NCBI GenBank assembly: GCA_963662895.1
Contig: OY759981.1
Coordinates: 744,001-808,000, forward strand
Source of the DNA: GWE2-42-39 sp963662895
GTDB lineage: Bacteria; Bacteroidota; Bacteroidia; Bacteroidales; Prolixibacteraceae
Direction of reading: 5' to 3'
Length of the DNA stretch: 64,000 bases
The notes below the pieces were generated by a model that saw only the letters and a list, made by a program, of their open reading frames with translations, ran no database searches and had not been told where the DNA came from. The translations under genes and the position numbers were made by a program. Positions 1 to 9,069 of the stretch are shown here, in pieces (the first letter of the stretch is position 1; the number at the start of each line of letters is the position of its first letter).

Positions 1-1441
1 GTGTATCTACATCGGAATGGATGTAACGGGTTTTTACACCATAGTTCAGCAGATATTTGCTCAGTTCCTCGGCCATACGTTTGGTGAGGGTGGTCACCAG
101 TACCCGTTCGTTATGTTCGGCACGCAGTGAAATTTCGTGCATCAGATCGTCGATCTGGTTGGCACTCGGACGCACTTCAATTTGCGGGTCGAGCAAGCCG
201 GTGGGACGAATGATCTGTTCCACCACTATTCCTTCCGATTTTTCCAGCTCATAATCGGCAGGAGTTGCGCTCACGAAAATGGTTTGCCTGGCCAGGCTTT
301 CAAATTCTTCGAAACGCAGCGGGCGGTTGTCGATGGCAGCAGGAAGGCGGAAAGCATATTCAACCAGGTTCACCTTACGTGAATGGTCGCCGCCATACAT
401 GGCCCTGATCTGCGGAATCGTCACATGACTTTCGTCGATCACTGTAAGGAAATCTTTCGGGAAATAGTCGAGCAGGCAGAAAGGACGGGTGCCAGCCTCT
501 CGTCCATCGAAATAACGGGAGTAATTCTCGATACCCGGGCAATACCCCAGTTCGCGCATCATTTCCAGGTCGTATTCCACGCGTTCCCCGATACGTTTGG
601 CTTCCAGTGGTTTTCCGATCGACATAAAGAAATCGATCTGTTTCACCAGGTCGTCCTGTATTTGCCGGATAGCCAGGTTCATGCGCTCTTTGGTCGTTAC
701 AAAAATATTGGCCGGGTAAATCACAACCTGTTCAAACTCGTCGGTTACCAACCCACTTGCCGGATCAAACGAATGTATTTCCTCAATTTCGTCGCCCCAG
801 AAAATAATTTTATAGGCAATATCGGCATATGCCGGAAAAACATCCACTGTGTCGCCCTTCACCCGGAAGTTTCCGCGCTGGAAATCAATCTCGCTGCGCG
901 AATACAAGGCATCGACCAGCTTGCGCAGAAACACGTTTCGCCCAATGGTCTGTCCTTTTGCGATTTTGGTAACATTAGCATGAAAATCTTCGGGATTACC
1001 GATCCCGTATAAGCAGGAGACCGATGACACCACAATCACATCCCGTCTTCCGGAAAGCAATGCAGAAGTAGTGCTTAACCGTAGTTTTTCTATATCCTGG
1101 TTAATAGAAAGGTCTTTTTCGATATATGTATCGGTGGTTGGCAGGTATGCTTCAGGCTGGTAATAGTCGTAATACGAGACGAAATACTCCACTGCATTAT
1201 TCGGGAAAAACTGTTTCATCTCGCTGTAAAGCTGCGCCGCCAGTGTTTTGTTGTGACTCAATATCAGGGTGGGGCGTTGCACCTGTTCGATCACATTGGC
1301 CATGGTAAATGTTTTTCCGGAACCGGTTACCCCCAACAGGGTTTGAAAAGGAACTTCCTCTGTAATCCCCTCAACCAGTTGCCGGATGGCTTCAGGCTGG
1401 TCGCCGGTAGGGTTGTAATCAGAAACAATTTTAAATTCCAT
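1..1441 (-). CDS. uvrB: UvrB, excinuclease ABC subunit B (5' part, runs off the window)
   Basis: UvrB is the helicase-fold subunit of nucleotide excision repair that verifies damage delivered by UvrA and recruits the nuclease UvrC. The minus strand is open for 480 codons from the ATG to the window edge. Visible marks are the N-terminus MEFKIVSDYNPTGDQPEAI, Walker A GVTGSGKT at residues 37-44, the beta-hairpin stretch beginning YYDYYQPEAYLP near residue 90, and the DEAD-like motif VIDESHV near residue 335. The family is about 670 residues long, so the last helicase motifs and the C-terminal UVR domain lie outside. It follows the EEP phosphatase gene by only a few bases on the same strand, which suggests cotranscription. 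The plus-strand frames lying over this region are shadows. Identity is secure. Confidence 0.97.
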   Translation of the reverse strand, partial: MEFKIVSDYNPTGDQPEAIRQLVEGITEEVPFQTLLGVTGSGKTFTMANVIEQVQRPTLILSHNKTLAAQLYSEMKQFFPNNAVEYFVSYYDYYQPEAYLPTTDTYIEKDLSINQDIEKLRLSTTSALLSGRRDVIVVSSVSCLYGIGNPEDFHANVTKIAKGQTIGRNVFLRKLVDALYSRSEIDFQRGNFRVKGDTVDVFPAYADIAYKIIFWGDEIEEIHSFDPASGLVTDEFEQVVIYPANIFVTTKERMNLAIRQIQDDLVKQIDFFMSIGKPLEAKRIGERVEYDLEMMRELGYCPGIENYSRYFDGREAGTRPFCLLDYFPKDFLTVIDESHVTIPQIRAMYGGDHSRKVNLVEYAFRLPAAIDNRPLRFEEFESLARQTIFVSATPADYELEKSEGIVVEQIIRPTGLLDPQIEVRPSANQIDDLMHEISLRAEHNERVLVTTLTKRMAEELSKYLLNYGVKTRYIHSDVDT

Positions 1442-1447
1442 GTACCT

Positions 1448-2446
1448 TTATTTCTTTAAAACAAAATAAACGGGGAAATGATCACTTACGCCACCGTAAT
1501 AGTTGGAGCCCCCATAAGTACGGTTAGGGGAAACGGTACCCCGGTTATTTTTAAATTCCATCCATTTCTTTCTGAAAATATATCCCTGTGCGCCTTTTAC
1601 ATCAAAGCCCTTTCCGTCGAGCAGCGAGCGGGAGACAATCAGGTTATCAAGCATATTCCAGTTACCCCGGAAGTTGTAGCTTCCTTTATTTTGTTTATCC
1701 GGCGGCAACATCAGGTTTACCAGTTGCGAACCACTCCCCGGCGCTTTGGCGGCAAGGGTTTCCAACAGGCTTTTATTGTCCGGTTCATCATTCATGTCGC
1801 CCATAATGATAATATTCGCAGACGGATCTTCTGTCAATACTTCATCAACTTTTTGTTTCAGTACCGAAGCCACGAAAATACGGCGTGGTTCTGATTTGTC
1901 GATGCCGCCAATACGCGACGGCCAATGGTTTACAAAAAGGTGAAATTCCTCCTTCTTTATTTTTCCTGAAACATGCAGTATGTCGCGGGTTTTGTAATTG
2001 GGGGCGTTGTTGAAAACAATGGGAATGGCTTCTGTTCCGTCCAGGCGGAAACAGTCATTCCGGTACAATAAGGCTACGTCGATCCCCCGTATGTCGGGGC
2101 TTTCATAATGGGCAACCGAGTATCTGCCTGCTAATTTGCCGGTCAAAATTAAATCATCCAGTACTTTTCTGTTTTCCACCTCGCAAAGCCCGATCAATAC
2201 AGGTAAGTCCGTGGTATCAATTTCAGAAATGACCCGGGCAATATCATCAAGCTTTTTCCTGTAGCGTTCATCTGTCCACTTTTTCTTGCTGCCAGGCAAA
2301 AATTCATTGTCATTTTTATAAGGGTCGTCTTCTGTGTCAAAAAGGTTTTCGGTATTATAAAAAGCAACCGTTAGACTGGGTTCGCTTTGTTTACAGGCAA
2401 ACACCCCAAACAAAAGGATAGCAAGAATCAACGAAAACCGCTTCAT
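1448..2446 (-). CDS. Endonuclease/exonuclease/phosphatase-family lipoprotein
   Basis: A 332-residue protein of the EEP (DNase I-like) superfamily, a metal-dependent phosphodiesterase/phosphatase fold. The N-terminus is a lipoprotein signal, with a hydrophobic stretch ending in the lipobox GVFAC, so the mature protein should be membrane-anchored outside the cytoplasm. EEP hallmarks occur in order: FYNTENLFD (metal ligand Asn), CEVENR (metal ligand Glu), NHWPSR (catalytic His), GDMNDEP (Asp/Asn) and the C-terminal SDHFPV (catalytic Asp-His). Substrate is unknown; similar Bacteroidota proteins are only annotated as endonuclease/exonuclease/phosphatase. It sits between the HAD gene (11 bp upstream) and uvrB (6 bp downstream), an apparent three-gene transcription unit. 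Confidence 0.85.
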   Translation of the reverse strand: MKRFSLILAILLFGVFACKQSEPSLTVAFYNTENLFDTEDDPYKNDNEFLPGSKKKWTDERYRKKLDDIARVISEIDTTDLPVLIGLCEVENRKVLDDLILTGKLAGRYSVAHYESPDIRGIDVALLYRNDCFRLDGTEAIPIVFNNAPNYKTRDILHVSGKIKKEEFHLFVNHWPSRIGGIDKSEPRRIFVASVLKQKVDEVLTEDPSANIIIMGDMNDEPDNKSLLETLAAKAPGSGSQLVNLMLPPDKQNKGSYNFRGNWNMLDNLIVSRSLLDGKGFDVKGAQGYIFRKKWMEFKNNRGTVSPNRTYGGSNYYGGVSDHFPVYFVLKK

Positions 2447-2457
2447 GATATTCTGAA

Positions 2458-3069
2458 TTAATAAACTTCTTTACCAATGGTAACTTCGTAAAATTCACGG
2501 ACATCGGTTACCATCATGCCAGCCGTTTGGGCTGCCTGTATCCCGAGGATGCCATCTTCAAATACATGGCAGTCTTTGGGTTCAATCCCCATTAATTCTG
2601 CGCACTTCAAAAAAGTGTCGGGATATGGCTTATGCATGGTAACATCTTCAGAACAAACGAGTATCTGAAAATAATCTTTTAACCCGACAATCTCAAGTGT
2701 TTTAAGGGCCAGTCTGCGCATACCGCCGGTTCCTACAGCCATTGGTAGCTGTCCGTGGTATTTTTTGATCAAATTGACTACCGGTACAATCGGAAGAGAT
2801 CTGTGCATATTTAGCTCATACTCTTCTTCCTTTGCATCGCCCATTTCTTTCGGATCGATGTTCTTGCCAAACATTTCATTCAGCTTCATCACAGTAGGAT
2901 AAAGCGGGATACCGGCCAGTTGTGCAAACAGTTCAACTGTGAAGTTGATACCATAACGGGCCGCAGCATTTCGCCAGGCAATAAAATGGATCGGCATAGT
3001 GTCGGCAATAGTTCCGTCAAGGTCAAAAATCAGTGCTTTAGCCATGGGGTCAATATCCAGTAAAGTCAT
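2458..3069 (-). CDS. HAD-superfamily hydrolase, beta-phosphoglucomutase-like
   Basis: A haloacid dehalogenase phosphatase or phosphomutase of the capped subclass I type. Motif I FDLDGTIADTMP carries the nucleophile Asp and the second Asp; Lys in HKPYPDTFL is motif III; FEDGILGIQAA gives the acidic metal-binding motif IV. The helical cap lies between motif I and VGTGGMRR. At 203 residues it fits beta-PGM/phosphatase YqaB-type proteins rather than a dedicated glycolate phosphatase. An internal ATG eight codons in (position 3045) opens directly onto MAKALIFDLDGT and is an equally likely start, because the upstream residues have no family counterpart. It is first in a tight minus-strand run with the EEP lipoprotein and uvrB. 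Substrate cannot be assigned. Confidence 0.85.
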   Translation of the reverse strand: MTLLDIDPMAKALIFDLDGTIADTMPIHFIAWRNAAARYGINFTVELFAQLAGIPLYPTVMKLNEMFGKNIDPKEMGDAKEEEYELNMHRSLPIVPVVNLIKKYHGQLPMAVGTGGMRRLALKTLEIVGLKDYFQILVCSEDVTMHKPYPDTFLKCAELMGIEPKDCHVFEDGILGIQAAQTAGMMVTDVREFYEVTIGKEVY

Positions 3070-3185
3070 AAAATCATGTTTTTATACTAAGTAGAAAACA
3101 AAAGTAACCAATAATTTAAACCGGGGGCAGATGTACTTTTTTCTTTAAGGAAAAATTAACACTTTTGCTGGTCAAATTTTTCTTT

Positions 3186-3569
3186 ATGAAACAGGATCTT
3201 TTGATCACATTTACCAGCTCCATCCAATTCGGAATTTTCGGAGGAATTGCATTAATAATTTTTGGATGGATTGAAAAGAATGACCTTTTTACCGAGATTG
3301 GCCGTTTTATTTTCATTGCTTTGGGTATCTACGCCCTCTGGGTTATTTTCTCCGGACAAATACAGGTTCCGGAAAATACCGGCGGCGTAATTTCAAAGGA
3401 AATGCAGGCATTGGCAGTATTCAAAGGAGTCGCTGTTTGTTCAGGAATAGCGTTGCTTTCATTTATTCTGAAGTTGGTTAAATTCCGTTATTACCGGCTG
3501 GTTACTCTGATTTTTCTGGTCTTTGCCCTGTTCCTGTTTTTTACGGTTTACAATATTCAACAAAACTAA
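3186..3569 (+). CDS. Small four-helix membrane protein, unknown function
   Basis: A 127-residue hydrophobic protein with four predicted membrane segments: one near residues 10-28, one near 35-55, one near 75-95 and one near 103-122. Basic residues between helices three and four (LKLVKFRYYR) suggest a cytoplasmic loop. I recognise no family motif. The start was placed at the ATG giving MKQDLLITF rather than an upstream TTG. The gene stands alone between a divergent HAD gene and a convergent GroES-like gene. Composition and codon use look like the neighbours, so a real integral membrane protein is likely, but no function can be proposed. Confidence 0.6.
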   Translation: MKQDLLITFTSSIQFGIFGGIALIIFGWIEKNDLFTEIGRFIFIALGIYALWVIFSGQIQVPENTGGVISKEMQALAVFKGVAVCSGIALLSFILKLVKFRYYRLVTLIFLVFALFLFFTVYNIQQN

Positions 3570-3638
3570 AATCGTTACTACACCCCGAAGCAGGTTGTAC
3601 AAAAAAGACTAAAGTGATTGAAGGTTTTTATTTTCTTT

Positions 3639-4022
3639 TTAATCAAATAGTTCTTCGTCACGAATCATCATCAGGATAGCTGAATGCGGTAAGATCACAT
3701 ATTTTTCTTTATTGAATTCAATCTCGTAACCGCTTTTATTGAGATACACCGCTAAATCGCCGACCCTTGCCTGAAGCGGAACATATTTTACATCTTCTTT
3801 TTGTTCTTTCCACGGTTCATCTTCATCGGTCATAGCCGGGATCGGATAACCGGGCCCTACTTTCACGATATAACCGCTTTGTAACTTTTCATTTTCCTGT
3901 ACGGTTGGAGGCAGGTATAATCCTGTCTGGGTTTTACCTTGCGGATTTTTGGGTTTCACGAGCACCCGGTCGCCAACCATGATAAATTTTTCGAGGTTTT
4001 TTTCTTCAATCACCAAAGGCAT
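3639..4022 (-). CDS. GroES-like co-chaperone family protein
   Basis: A Cpn10-fold protein of about 127 residues. The family core is visible as VGDRVLVKPKNPQGKTQTG near the N-terminus, then QSGYIVKVGPGYPIP, VGDLAVYLNKSGYEIEF and a C-terminal YVILPHSAILMMI. It is longer than canonical GroES (about 97 residues) because of an acidic insertion in the middle (DEDEPWKEQKEDVKY), and it lacks an adjacent groEL. It is therefore probably one of the extra GroES-like proteins of Bacteroidota rather than the main cochaperonin. I chose the ATG opening MPLVIEEKNLEKF. The longer frame starts at a TTG that lies inside a good -7 promoter box (TATCTTTG), which argues against it. Confidence 0.75.
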   Translation of the reverse strand: MPLVIEEKNLEKFIMVGDRVLVKPKNPQGKTQTGLYLPPTVQENEKLQSGYIVKVGPGYPIPAMTDEDEPWKEQKEDVKYVPLQARVGDLAVYLNKSGYEIEFNKEKYVILPHSAILMMIRDEELFD

Positions 4023-4046
4023 AATCTGTGTATTTGATTCAGGCTT

Positions 4047-4054
4047 CAAAGATA
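4047..4054 (-). promoter_or_regulatory. Possible -7 box of the GroES-like gene
   Basis: Minus-strand TATCTTTG matches the Bacteroidota -7 consensus TAnnTTTG exactly and would place the start site about 18 bases before the chosen ATG. The nearest TTG for a -33 element is only 14 bases upstream rather than 19-21, so this is tentative. Confidence 0.35.
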
Positions 4055-4233
4055 AAAAATTAAAAATTCAAGCACCCCGGTATCCCCTCCCGGCAGTTAA
4101 AATAACCGGAACAAAATGAAAGACATGCTCAAAAACAGATGGGGACATTCATTAATTAGCCTCACAACCAGGTAAATATCGTTTTTTTACTGAATGGAAT
4201 TTATTATTTTACAACTTCTCTAAAGTTTGGCGT

Positions 4234-4677
4234 ATGTCCGGTTTAAAAATATTATTTCTCTCTTCCGGCGATCAGTTATGTCGTTGTCTGATCGCAAAAA
4301 ATATTCTTCAGTCTTTTGATGCAGAGATGGAAGTTTACCCGGCAGGAATGGCACCCATCGCAGAACTTTCGGAGGAGAGGAAAAGAGCAATGTCACAGCT
4401 GGGATATGAAATTGGTGAAGATAATGTCAGAACTTTTGATGAATATCGCGATATGGAATTTGATTACCTGATTACGCTCAGTCCCGGGATTCGTGAACAG
4501 TTGAAAAAATATCCGATAAATTATAAAATAAAGCTGCATATGGAATTTCCCGATTTCTGTGCCGGGGAAACAACCGAATCTGAAGCTGTTAAATTATTCA
4601 GAAAAATACAGGAAGAAGTTCAAAACGAATTAAGCTATTTTTATTATCACATACTGAAGGAGCAAGATTCTTCATAA
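4234..4677 (+). CDS. Low-molecular-weight phosphatase/arsenate reductase-like protein with degenerate active site
   Basis: A 147-residue protein with the LMW protein tyrosine phosphatase/ArsC fold. The order is a beta strand KILFLSS followed by the P-loop position, then LIAKNIL, YPAGMAP (family usually has SAGT at this place), ITLSPGIREQL (family has VTVCD in this position) and a C-terminal helix. The catalytic loop should read CX5R. Here the matching stretch is SSGDQLCR, with serine where the nucleophile cysteine should be and apparently one extra residue. Ordinary chemistry is therefore unlikely, and a binding or regulatory role is more plausible. It lies in the opposite direction to the convergent cutC gene, with 10 bp between them. 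Confidence 0.65.
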   Translation: MSGLKILFLSSGDQLCRCLIAKNILQSFDAEMEVYPAGMAPIAELSEERKRAMSQLGYEIGEDNVRTFDEYRDMEFDYLITLSPGIREQLKKYPINYKIKLHMEFPDFCAGETTESEAVKLFRKIQEEVQNELSYFYYHILKEQDSS

Positions 4678-4687
4678 GGTCGCCTGT

Positions 4688-5296
4688 TCATACTATTTTT
4701 TTACCATGAAATTCATTGGTTCGGATTTGTTGGCTTAATATCTCCAGGTTTTCCGATGTAATTTTACCGGCAGCGATAATTTTTATACGTCCCCGGGCAT
4801 GGTCAATAATGTGGTTTAAAATGTCAATTCCGGCTGTGGCTGTTTTTTTAGTTCCTGAGGTCAGGATACGTTCAGCGCCGGTTGAAATAACATCTTCCAG
4901 TGCTTCGAGGTAATCCGGTGCCTGATCGAAGGCCTTGTGAAATGTGACCTGCATGGGACGGGCCAGTTCAACAAGGTTACGTGTTTGTTCAACATTGATT
5001 TTATTATCGGGGGTTAGTATTCCCAGCACGATCCCGGGGATGCCTAATTTTTTACAAATTTTTATATCGGCTTCCATTATTTCCAGTTCGTTCCCGGAAT
5101 AAACAAAATTTCCACCTCTGGGCCGGATCATGGCAAAAACCGGGATATTAAGTTTTTCACGACAAAGCTTAAGTGTTCCGAAAGAAGAAGTCGTACCTCC
5201 GACACCAAGGTTCTCACAGAGTTCAATCCTGTCAGCACCGCGCTTTTCGGCTGTCACAGCCTCCTGAAAACATTCAATACAGGCTTCTTTTATCAT
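4688..5296 (-). CDS. cutC: CutC family protein (copper homeostasis)
   Basis: A TIM-barrel protein of the CutC family, historically linked to copper tolerance and possibly a metabolic enzyme. Family signatures are EACIECFQEAVTAEKRGADR (N-terminal strand and helix), RIELCENLGVGGTTSS, MIRPRGGNFVYS, VTFHKAFDQ, RILTSGTKKTA and IIAAGKITSEN, ending EFHGKKIV. At 202 residues it is shorter than the roughly 240-250 of many homologues and ends at the usual EFHG motif with almost no C-terminal tail. The ATG was preferred over a TTG three codons upstream. It is divergent from the large helicase gene. The family is clear; the biochemical role is not settled. Confidence 0.9.
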   Translation of the reverse strand: MIKEACIECFQEAVTAEKRGADRIELCENLGVGGTTSSFGTLKLCREKLNIPVFAMIRPRGGNFVYSGNELEIMEADIKICKKLGIPGIVLGILTPDNKINVEQTRNLVELARPMQVTFHKAFDQAPDYLEALEDVISTGAERILTSGTKKTATAGIDILNHIIDHARGRIKIIAAGKITSENLEILSQQIRTNEFHGKKIV

Positions 5297-5478
5297 TTTA
5301 TTCAATTAATTAATTGACTTTCGGGATAAAATTAAAAAATAACTGCTTTTATTCCTTTAATTTTTCGCATTGTTAATTAATTCCCGGGGATCGTTCATAA
5401 AACAGAGGATTTCATTATTGCACCAAGAACAATATTTTGTTTCCTTTCGAACAATTTTTTATCTGAAAACATCATTTT

Positions 5479-8400
5479 ATGGCTTTATCTTTTGGAAAAA
5501 CCTGGTGGGGCGAACAATGGCTGAATTCGTTGAACAATATTGATTATAGCAACCGGTTGCCCCGCGGAGCTTCGTATGCAAGAAAAGGGGCTGTCGAAAA
5601 AATTAAAATTGAAGGGAACCATATTTCCGCGAAAGTAAAAGGAACACGCCCGCGTCCGTATAATGTCGATATTATTCTGCCTCCGTTTTTCGATCCCGAA
5701 CTGGGAAATTTCCTGCAAGAGATAACCAGGCACCCGGTGATTATATCCAAGTTACTGAACCGTGAACTCGACCCGCTTGTTCTTGAACTTGCAGAAAAAT
5801 GCGGGCTGAAAGTGTTTCCCAAACAATGGAGCGACCTGAAAATGCAATGTTCATGCCCCGACTGGGCCGTCCCCTGTAAACACCTTGCTTCTGTAATTTA
5901 TAAAGTTTCTGCAGAGATTGACAATAACCCTTTTCTTGTGTTTTCACTACACAATGTCGATTTGCTGGCAGAACTGGAAAAGCTTGGCTTGGTTATTAAT
6001 AAGCAAAACATTGAGATTCCGAAGATTAAAAGCCTCTATTTTGGAAAAGACAACGGAAAGGGAGAATACGACCCGGAAAATGCGTACCGGAAACTTTCTT
6101 TTTCAAAACTGTTTCCTATACATGAACCGCTCACTGCTTTACTCTCGCCTAACCCGGTTTTTTACACGGCATCATCGGGCGATTTTCGCGAAAAATACCT
6201 TACCGTACTTAAACGCATTGTAAAAAATACATGGAAAGCTGCAAGCGGGAAAATTGCATTGCCCGCTTTTTTCGCAGGGGCTTATGCCGATGAACAACAC
6301 ATCGGCTATCATGCTACGAACAGTGTCCGGCTTGACGAGTCGCTGAACACCAAAGTTTTTATTAACGACCATGAATATTCGGTTGCTGAATTTTTACAGC
6401 AGTTATCCCAGATACAGGGCTCCAGAACTTATGATTACCAGCCTTCAACAGCTTCGTTACACACGGCGTTGCACATGTCCCTGCAATTAGTTGCCAACGG
6501 GGCAATTGTACCCCAGATTGTTCAATTGCCCGATAAAAAATTTGCTGTACGCTGGCTCCCGGCCCTGCTATGCAAGGAAGTGAAGAAACTGGTAGACCAA
6601 CTCGAACAGATACTTCCTCCTGATGTGTTTACCGGGGAAATGAGAAAACGGCAAAAACCAATCAATAAAGACAGGGCGGTTAACCTGCTGTCTTTGTTTA
6701 TTACAGAAATTGTCCGTTTGACCAGTTTTAACCTGAATGACGACATTTTTGAAAGGCTGTTTTTCAAAAATGAAAGTTATCCGTTTTCAAGTCCCGGGGA
6801 AGAAGCCCTGGCGGGTGGTATCATGTCGTGGCTGCAAAAGTTTTACCTTACCCAGGGCGAGTATCAGCCGATGCTGGTAGTTGAAGAAATGAGGGATGAA
6901 AGGTTCAGGATAACCATAAATGTTACCGGCAAAGAATTGGAATCCCCGGTCCGGCTGAGGGATATACTCATGCAAAAGCAATATGACAAACAACGTTTTG
7001 ATATTTTACAGTCGCTTGCCCATTTAAGCAGTTTTATCTCCGGCCTGGACGAATATATCAACTCGAACGGGGAACAGGAAATGATCATGGATAACCTGAC
7101 CTTCACCCCGTTCCTGATGCAAATGATACCAGCCATCCAGTTACTTGATATTTTAGTATTACTTCCCAAGTCCTTGCAGGAAATACTAAAACCAAAGGCC
7201 AGTGTAAAACTGAAAAGAAAAGTGGACGGGAGATCGTATCTCCGGCTCGACAAATTGCTCGATTTCGAGTGGCAGGTTGCCGTGGGCGATACATTGATGG
7301 ATGAAGGTGAATTCAGGAAACTCCTGAAAAAGTCGGATGGGCTGATACGGTTTAAAACCCAGTACATCTACGTAGAGAAAGATGATCTTGAAAAGCTCTG
7401 CAAGCATTTTTCACAATCGAAAGAAATGTCGGCTTCCCAGATGCTACGGACGGCGCTTTCAGGCGAATATTTCGGGGCAGCCGTCGAGATGGACGATGAA
7501 GTAAGGAGAATCATTAAAGAACTTACCGAATTTAAAGAAGTACCGGTTCCGCAGGGGCTTTATGCCCAATTGCGCCCTTATCAGCAACGGGGATTTTCAT
7601 GGATATACCGTAATACCCGCATTGGCTTCGGGTCGGTGCTTGCCGACGACATGGGGCTGGGGAAAACCTTACAGGTAATCACGGTAGTTCTTAAATTCAA
7701 GGAAGAAGGCCTGCTGGACAAAGAAAAAATACTGATTGTTGCCCCAACAGGTTTGCTGACCAACTGGCAATCGGAATTCAAAAAATTTGCACCCGGGATA
7801 AAAGTGGAAATTTACCATGGCCCGCAACGCGATCTGAAAAAGTCAGACGACTATGATGTACTGATCACCTCGTACGGGATAGCCCGAAGCGATGCCCTTC
7901 TGCTAAAAAAATTAAAATGGCATTCCATGGTGATTGACGAGGCACAAAACATAAAAAATAAGGAAACAGCACAAACAAAAGCCGTTAAGTCGATTCGTTC
8001 CGGGAACTTTATTGCATTAAGCGGCACTCCTGTTGAAAACAGGTTGAGCGAACTATGGAGTATTATGGATTACTGTAACCGTGGATTTCTGGGCAGCTCA
8101 AAAGAATTTGCCGAAACCTATGGGAATCCGATTGAACAGTTGAATGACAAGGACACGGCGGAAAAACTAAAACAAGTGACTGCCCCGTTCCTGATGCGCC
8201 GTCTGAAATCGGATAAAAGCATTATATCGGACCTTCCCGAAAAAATTGAGATCGACAGCTTTGCCACGTTGACCAAAGAACAGGCAAGCCTGTATGAAAA
8301 GACACAGGAAAAAGCGATGGACGAAATAGAAGGTATCACCAGAGCAGACCAAAAATCGCTTTTTGTCAGACAGGGATTGGTTTTACAAATGATACTGGCC

Positions 8401-8985
8401 CTGAAACAAATCTGTAATCACCCGACCCAGTTCCTTAAAAACGGAAAAATGGATGCTTCATTAAGCGGCAAACTGGATCTTTTATTTGATAAACTTGACA
8501 GTATCACCGAAAGCAACGAAAAGGTGCTGATTTTTACCCAGTTCACCGAGATGGCCCAATTACTCCACCGTTTTATTACCGAACGTTACAATAACGAACC
8601 TCTTTATTATCATGGCGGGTGCAGTTTAAACCAGCGAAAAGAGATGGTGGAACGGTTCCAGACGAACCATGCAGACAAGGTGTTCCTTTTATCGCTGAAA
8701 GCTGCGGGTACCGGGCTGAACCTTACTGCTGCCAGCCACGTCATCCATTACGATTTGTGGTGGAACCCTGCAGTGGAAGCACAAGCCACGGACCGTGCCT
8801 ACCGCATCGGGCAGAAAAACAATGTAATGGTTCACCGGTTTATTACCAAAAACACGTTTGAAGAAAAAATTAACGAAATGATCCAGCAGAAAAAAGCGCT
8901 TGCCGAGATGACTGTCGCCACCGGCGAAAACTGGATAGGCAACATGAGTAACAGGGAACTGCGTGATATCTTTAATATTTCGTGA
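5479..8985 (+). CDS. SNF2-family helicase with N-terminal SWIM zinc finger
   Basis: A 1168-residue RapA/SNF2-type double-stranded DNA translocase. The SWIM zinc finger (CSCPDWAVPCKH) lies near residues 122-135. A long SNF2-associated region follows, with RecA-like lobe 1 around residues 690-880: Walker A DDMGLGKTLQ near 722 and Walker B DEAQNIKN near 819. Lobe 2 holds SGTPVENRLSELWS, LIFTQFTEMAQLL, AAGTGLNLTAA and TDRAYRIGQ. In bacteria such proteins remodel protein-DNA complexes; some are parts of defence systems, but no methylase, nuclease or phospholipase partner lies beside this one. It is monocistronic, divergent from cutC and followed by a strong bidirectional terminator. The smaller frames over it are shadows. 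Confidence 0.93.
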   Translation: MALSFGKTWWGEQWLNSLNNIDYSNRLPRGASYARKGAVEKIKIEGNHISAKVKGTRPRPYNVDIILPPFFDPELGNFLQEITRHPVIISKLLNRELDPLVLELAEKCGLKVFPKQWSDLKMQCSCPDWAVPCKHLASVIYKVSAEIDNNPFLVFSLHNVDLLAELEKLGLVINKQNIEIPKIKSLYFGKDNGKGEYDPENAYRKLSFSKLFPIHEPLTALLSPNPVFYTASSGDFREKYLTVLKRIVKNTWKAASGKIALPAFFAGAYADEQHIGYHATNSVRLDESLNTKVFINDHEYSVAEFLQQLSQIQGSRTYDYQPSTASLHTALHMSLQLVANGAIVPQIVQLPDKKFAVRWLPALLCKEVKKLVDQLEQILPPDVFTGEMRKRQKPINKDRAVNLLSLFITEIVRLTSFNLNDDIFERLFFKNESYPFSSPGEEALAGGIMSWLQKFYLTQGEYQPMLVVEEMRDERFRITINVTGKELESPVRLRDILMQKQYDKQRFDILQSLAHLSSFISGLDEYINSNGEQEMIMDNLTFTPFLMQMIPAIQLLDILVLLPKSLQEILKPKASVKLKRKVDGRSYLRLDKLLDFEWQVAVGDTLMDEGEFRKLLKKSDGLIRFKTQYIYVEKDDLEKLCKHFSQSKEMSASQMLRTALSGEYFGAAVEMDDEVRRIIKELTEFKEVPVPQGLYAQLRPYQQRGFSWIYRNTRIGFGSVLADDMGLGKTLQVITVVLKFKEEGLLDKEKILIVAPTGLLTNWQSEFKKFAPGIKVEIYHGPQRDLKKSDDYDVLITSYGIARSDALLLKKLKWHSMVIDEAQNIKNKETAQTKAVKSIRSGNFIALSGTPVENRLSELWSIMDYCNRGFLGSSKEFAETYGNPIEQLNDKDTAEKLKQVTAPFLMRRLKSDKSIISDLPEKIEIDSFATLTKEQASLYEKTQEKAMDEIEGITRADQKSLFVRQGLVLQMILALKQICNHPTQFLKNGKMDASLSGKLDLLFDKLDSITESNEKVLIFTQFTEMAQLLHRFITERYNNEPLYYHGGCSLNQRKEMVERFQTNHADKVFLLSLKAAGTGLNLTAASHVIHYDLWWNPAVEAQATDRAYRIGQKNNVMVHRFITKNTFEEKINEMIQQKKALAEMTVATGENWIGNMSNRELRDIFNIS

Positions 8986-9006
8986 GCTTTTAGTAAGCAA
9001 AATAAA

Positions 9007-9046
9007 AAAGCGGGCTCGTTTCAATTTCCTGAAACTAACCCGCTTT
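9007..9046. terminator. Bidirectional terminator between helicase and acetylesterase genes
   Basis: Outer arms AAAGCGGG and CCCGCTTT enclose a second stem GTTTCA/TGAAAC. A T-run follows on the plus strand and an A-run precedes it, so it can end both convergent genes. Confidence 0.85.
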
Positions 9047-9069
9047 AATTTTTTATTGAAGGTTTATTT

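Noticed and set aside
57..1459. Several plus-strand frames at the left edge, including one of 209 codons
   Set aside because: They are shadows of uvrB on the minus strand, whose translation shows all expected motifs.
5479..8985. A phage-defence island around the SNF2 helicase
   Set aside because: Neighbours are cutC and an acetylesterase; no nuclease, methylase or other defence partner is present.
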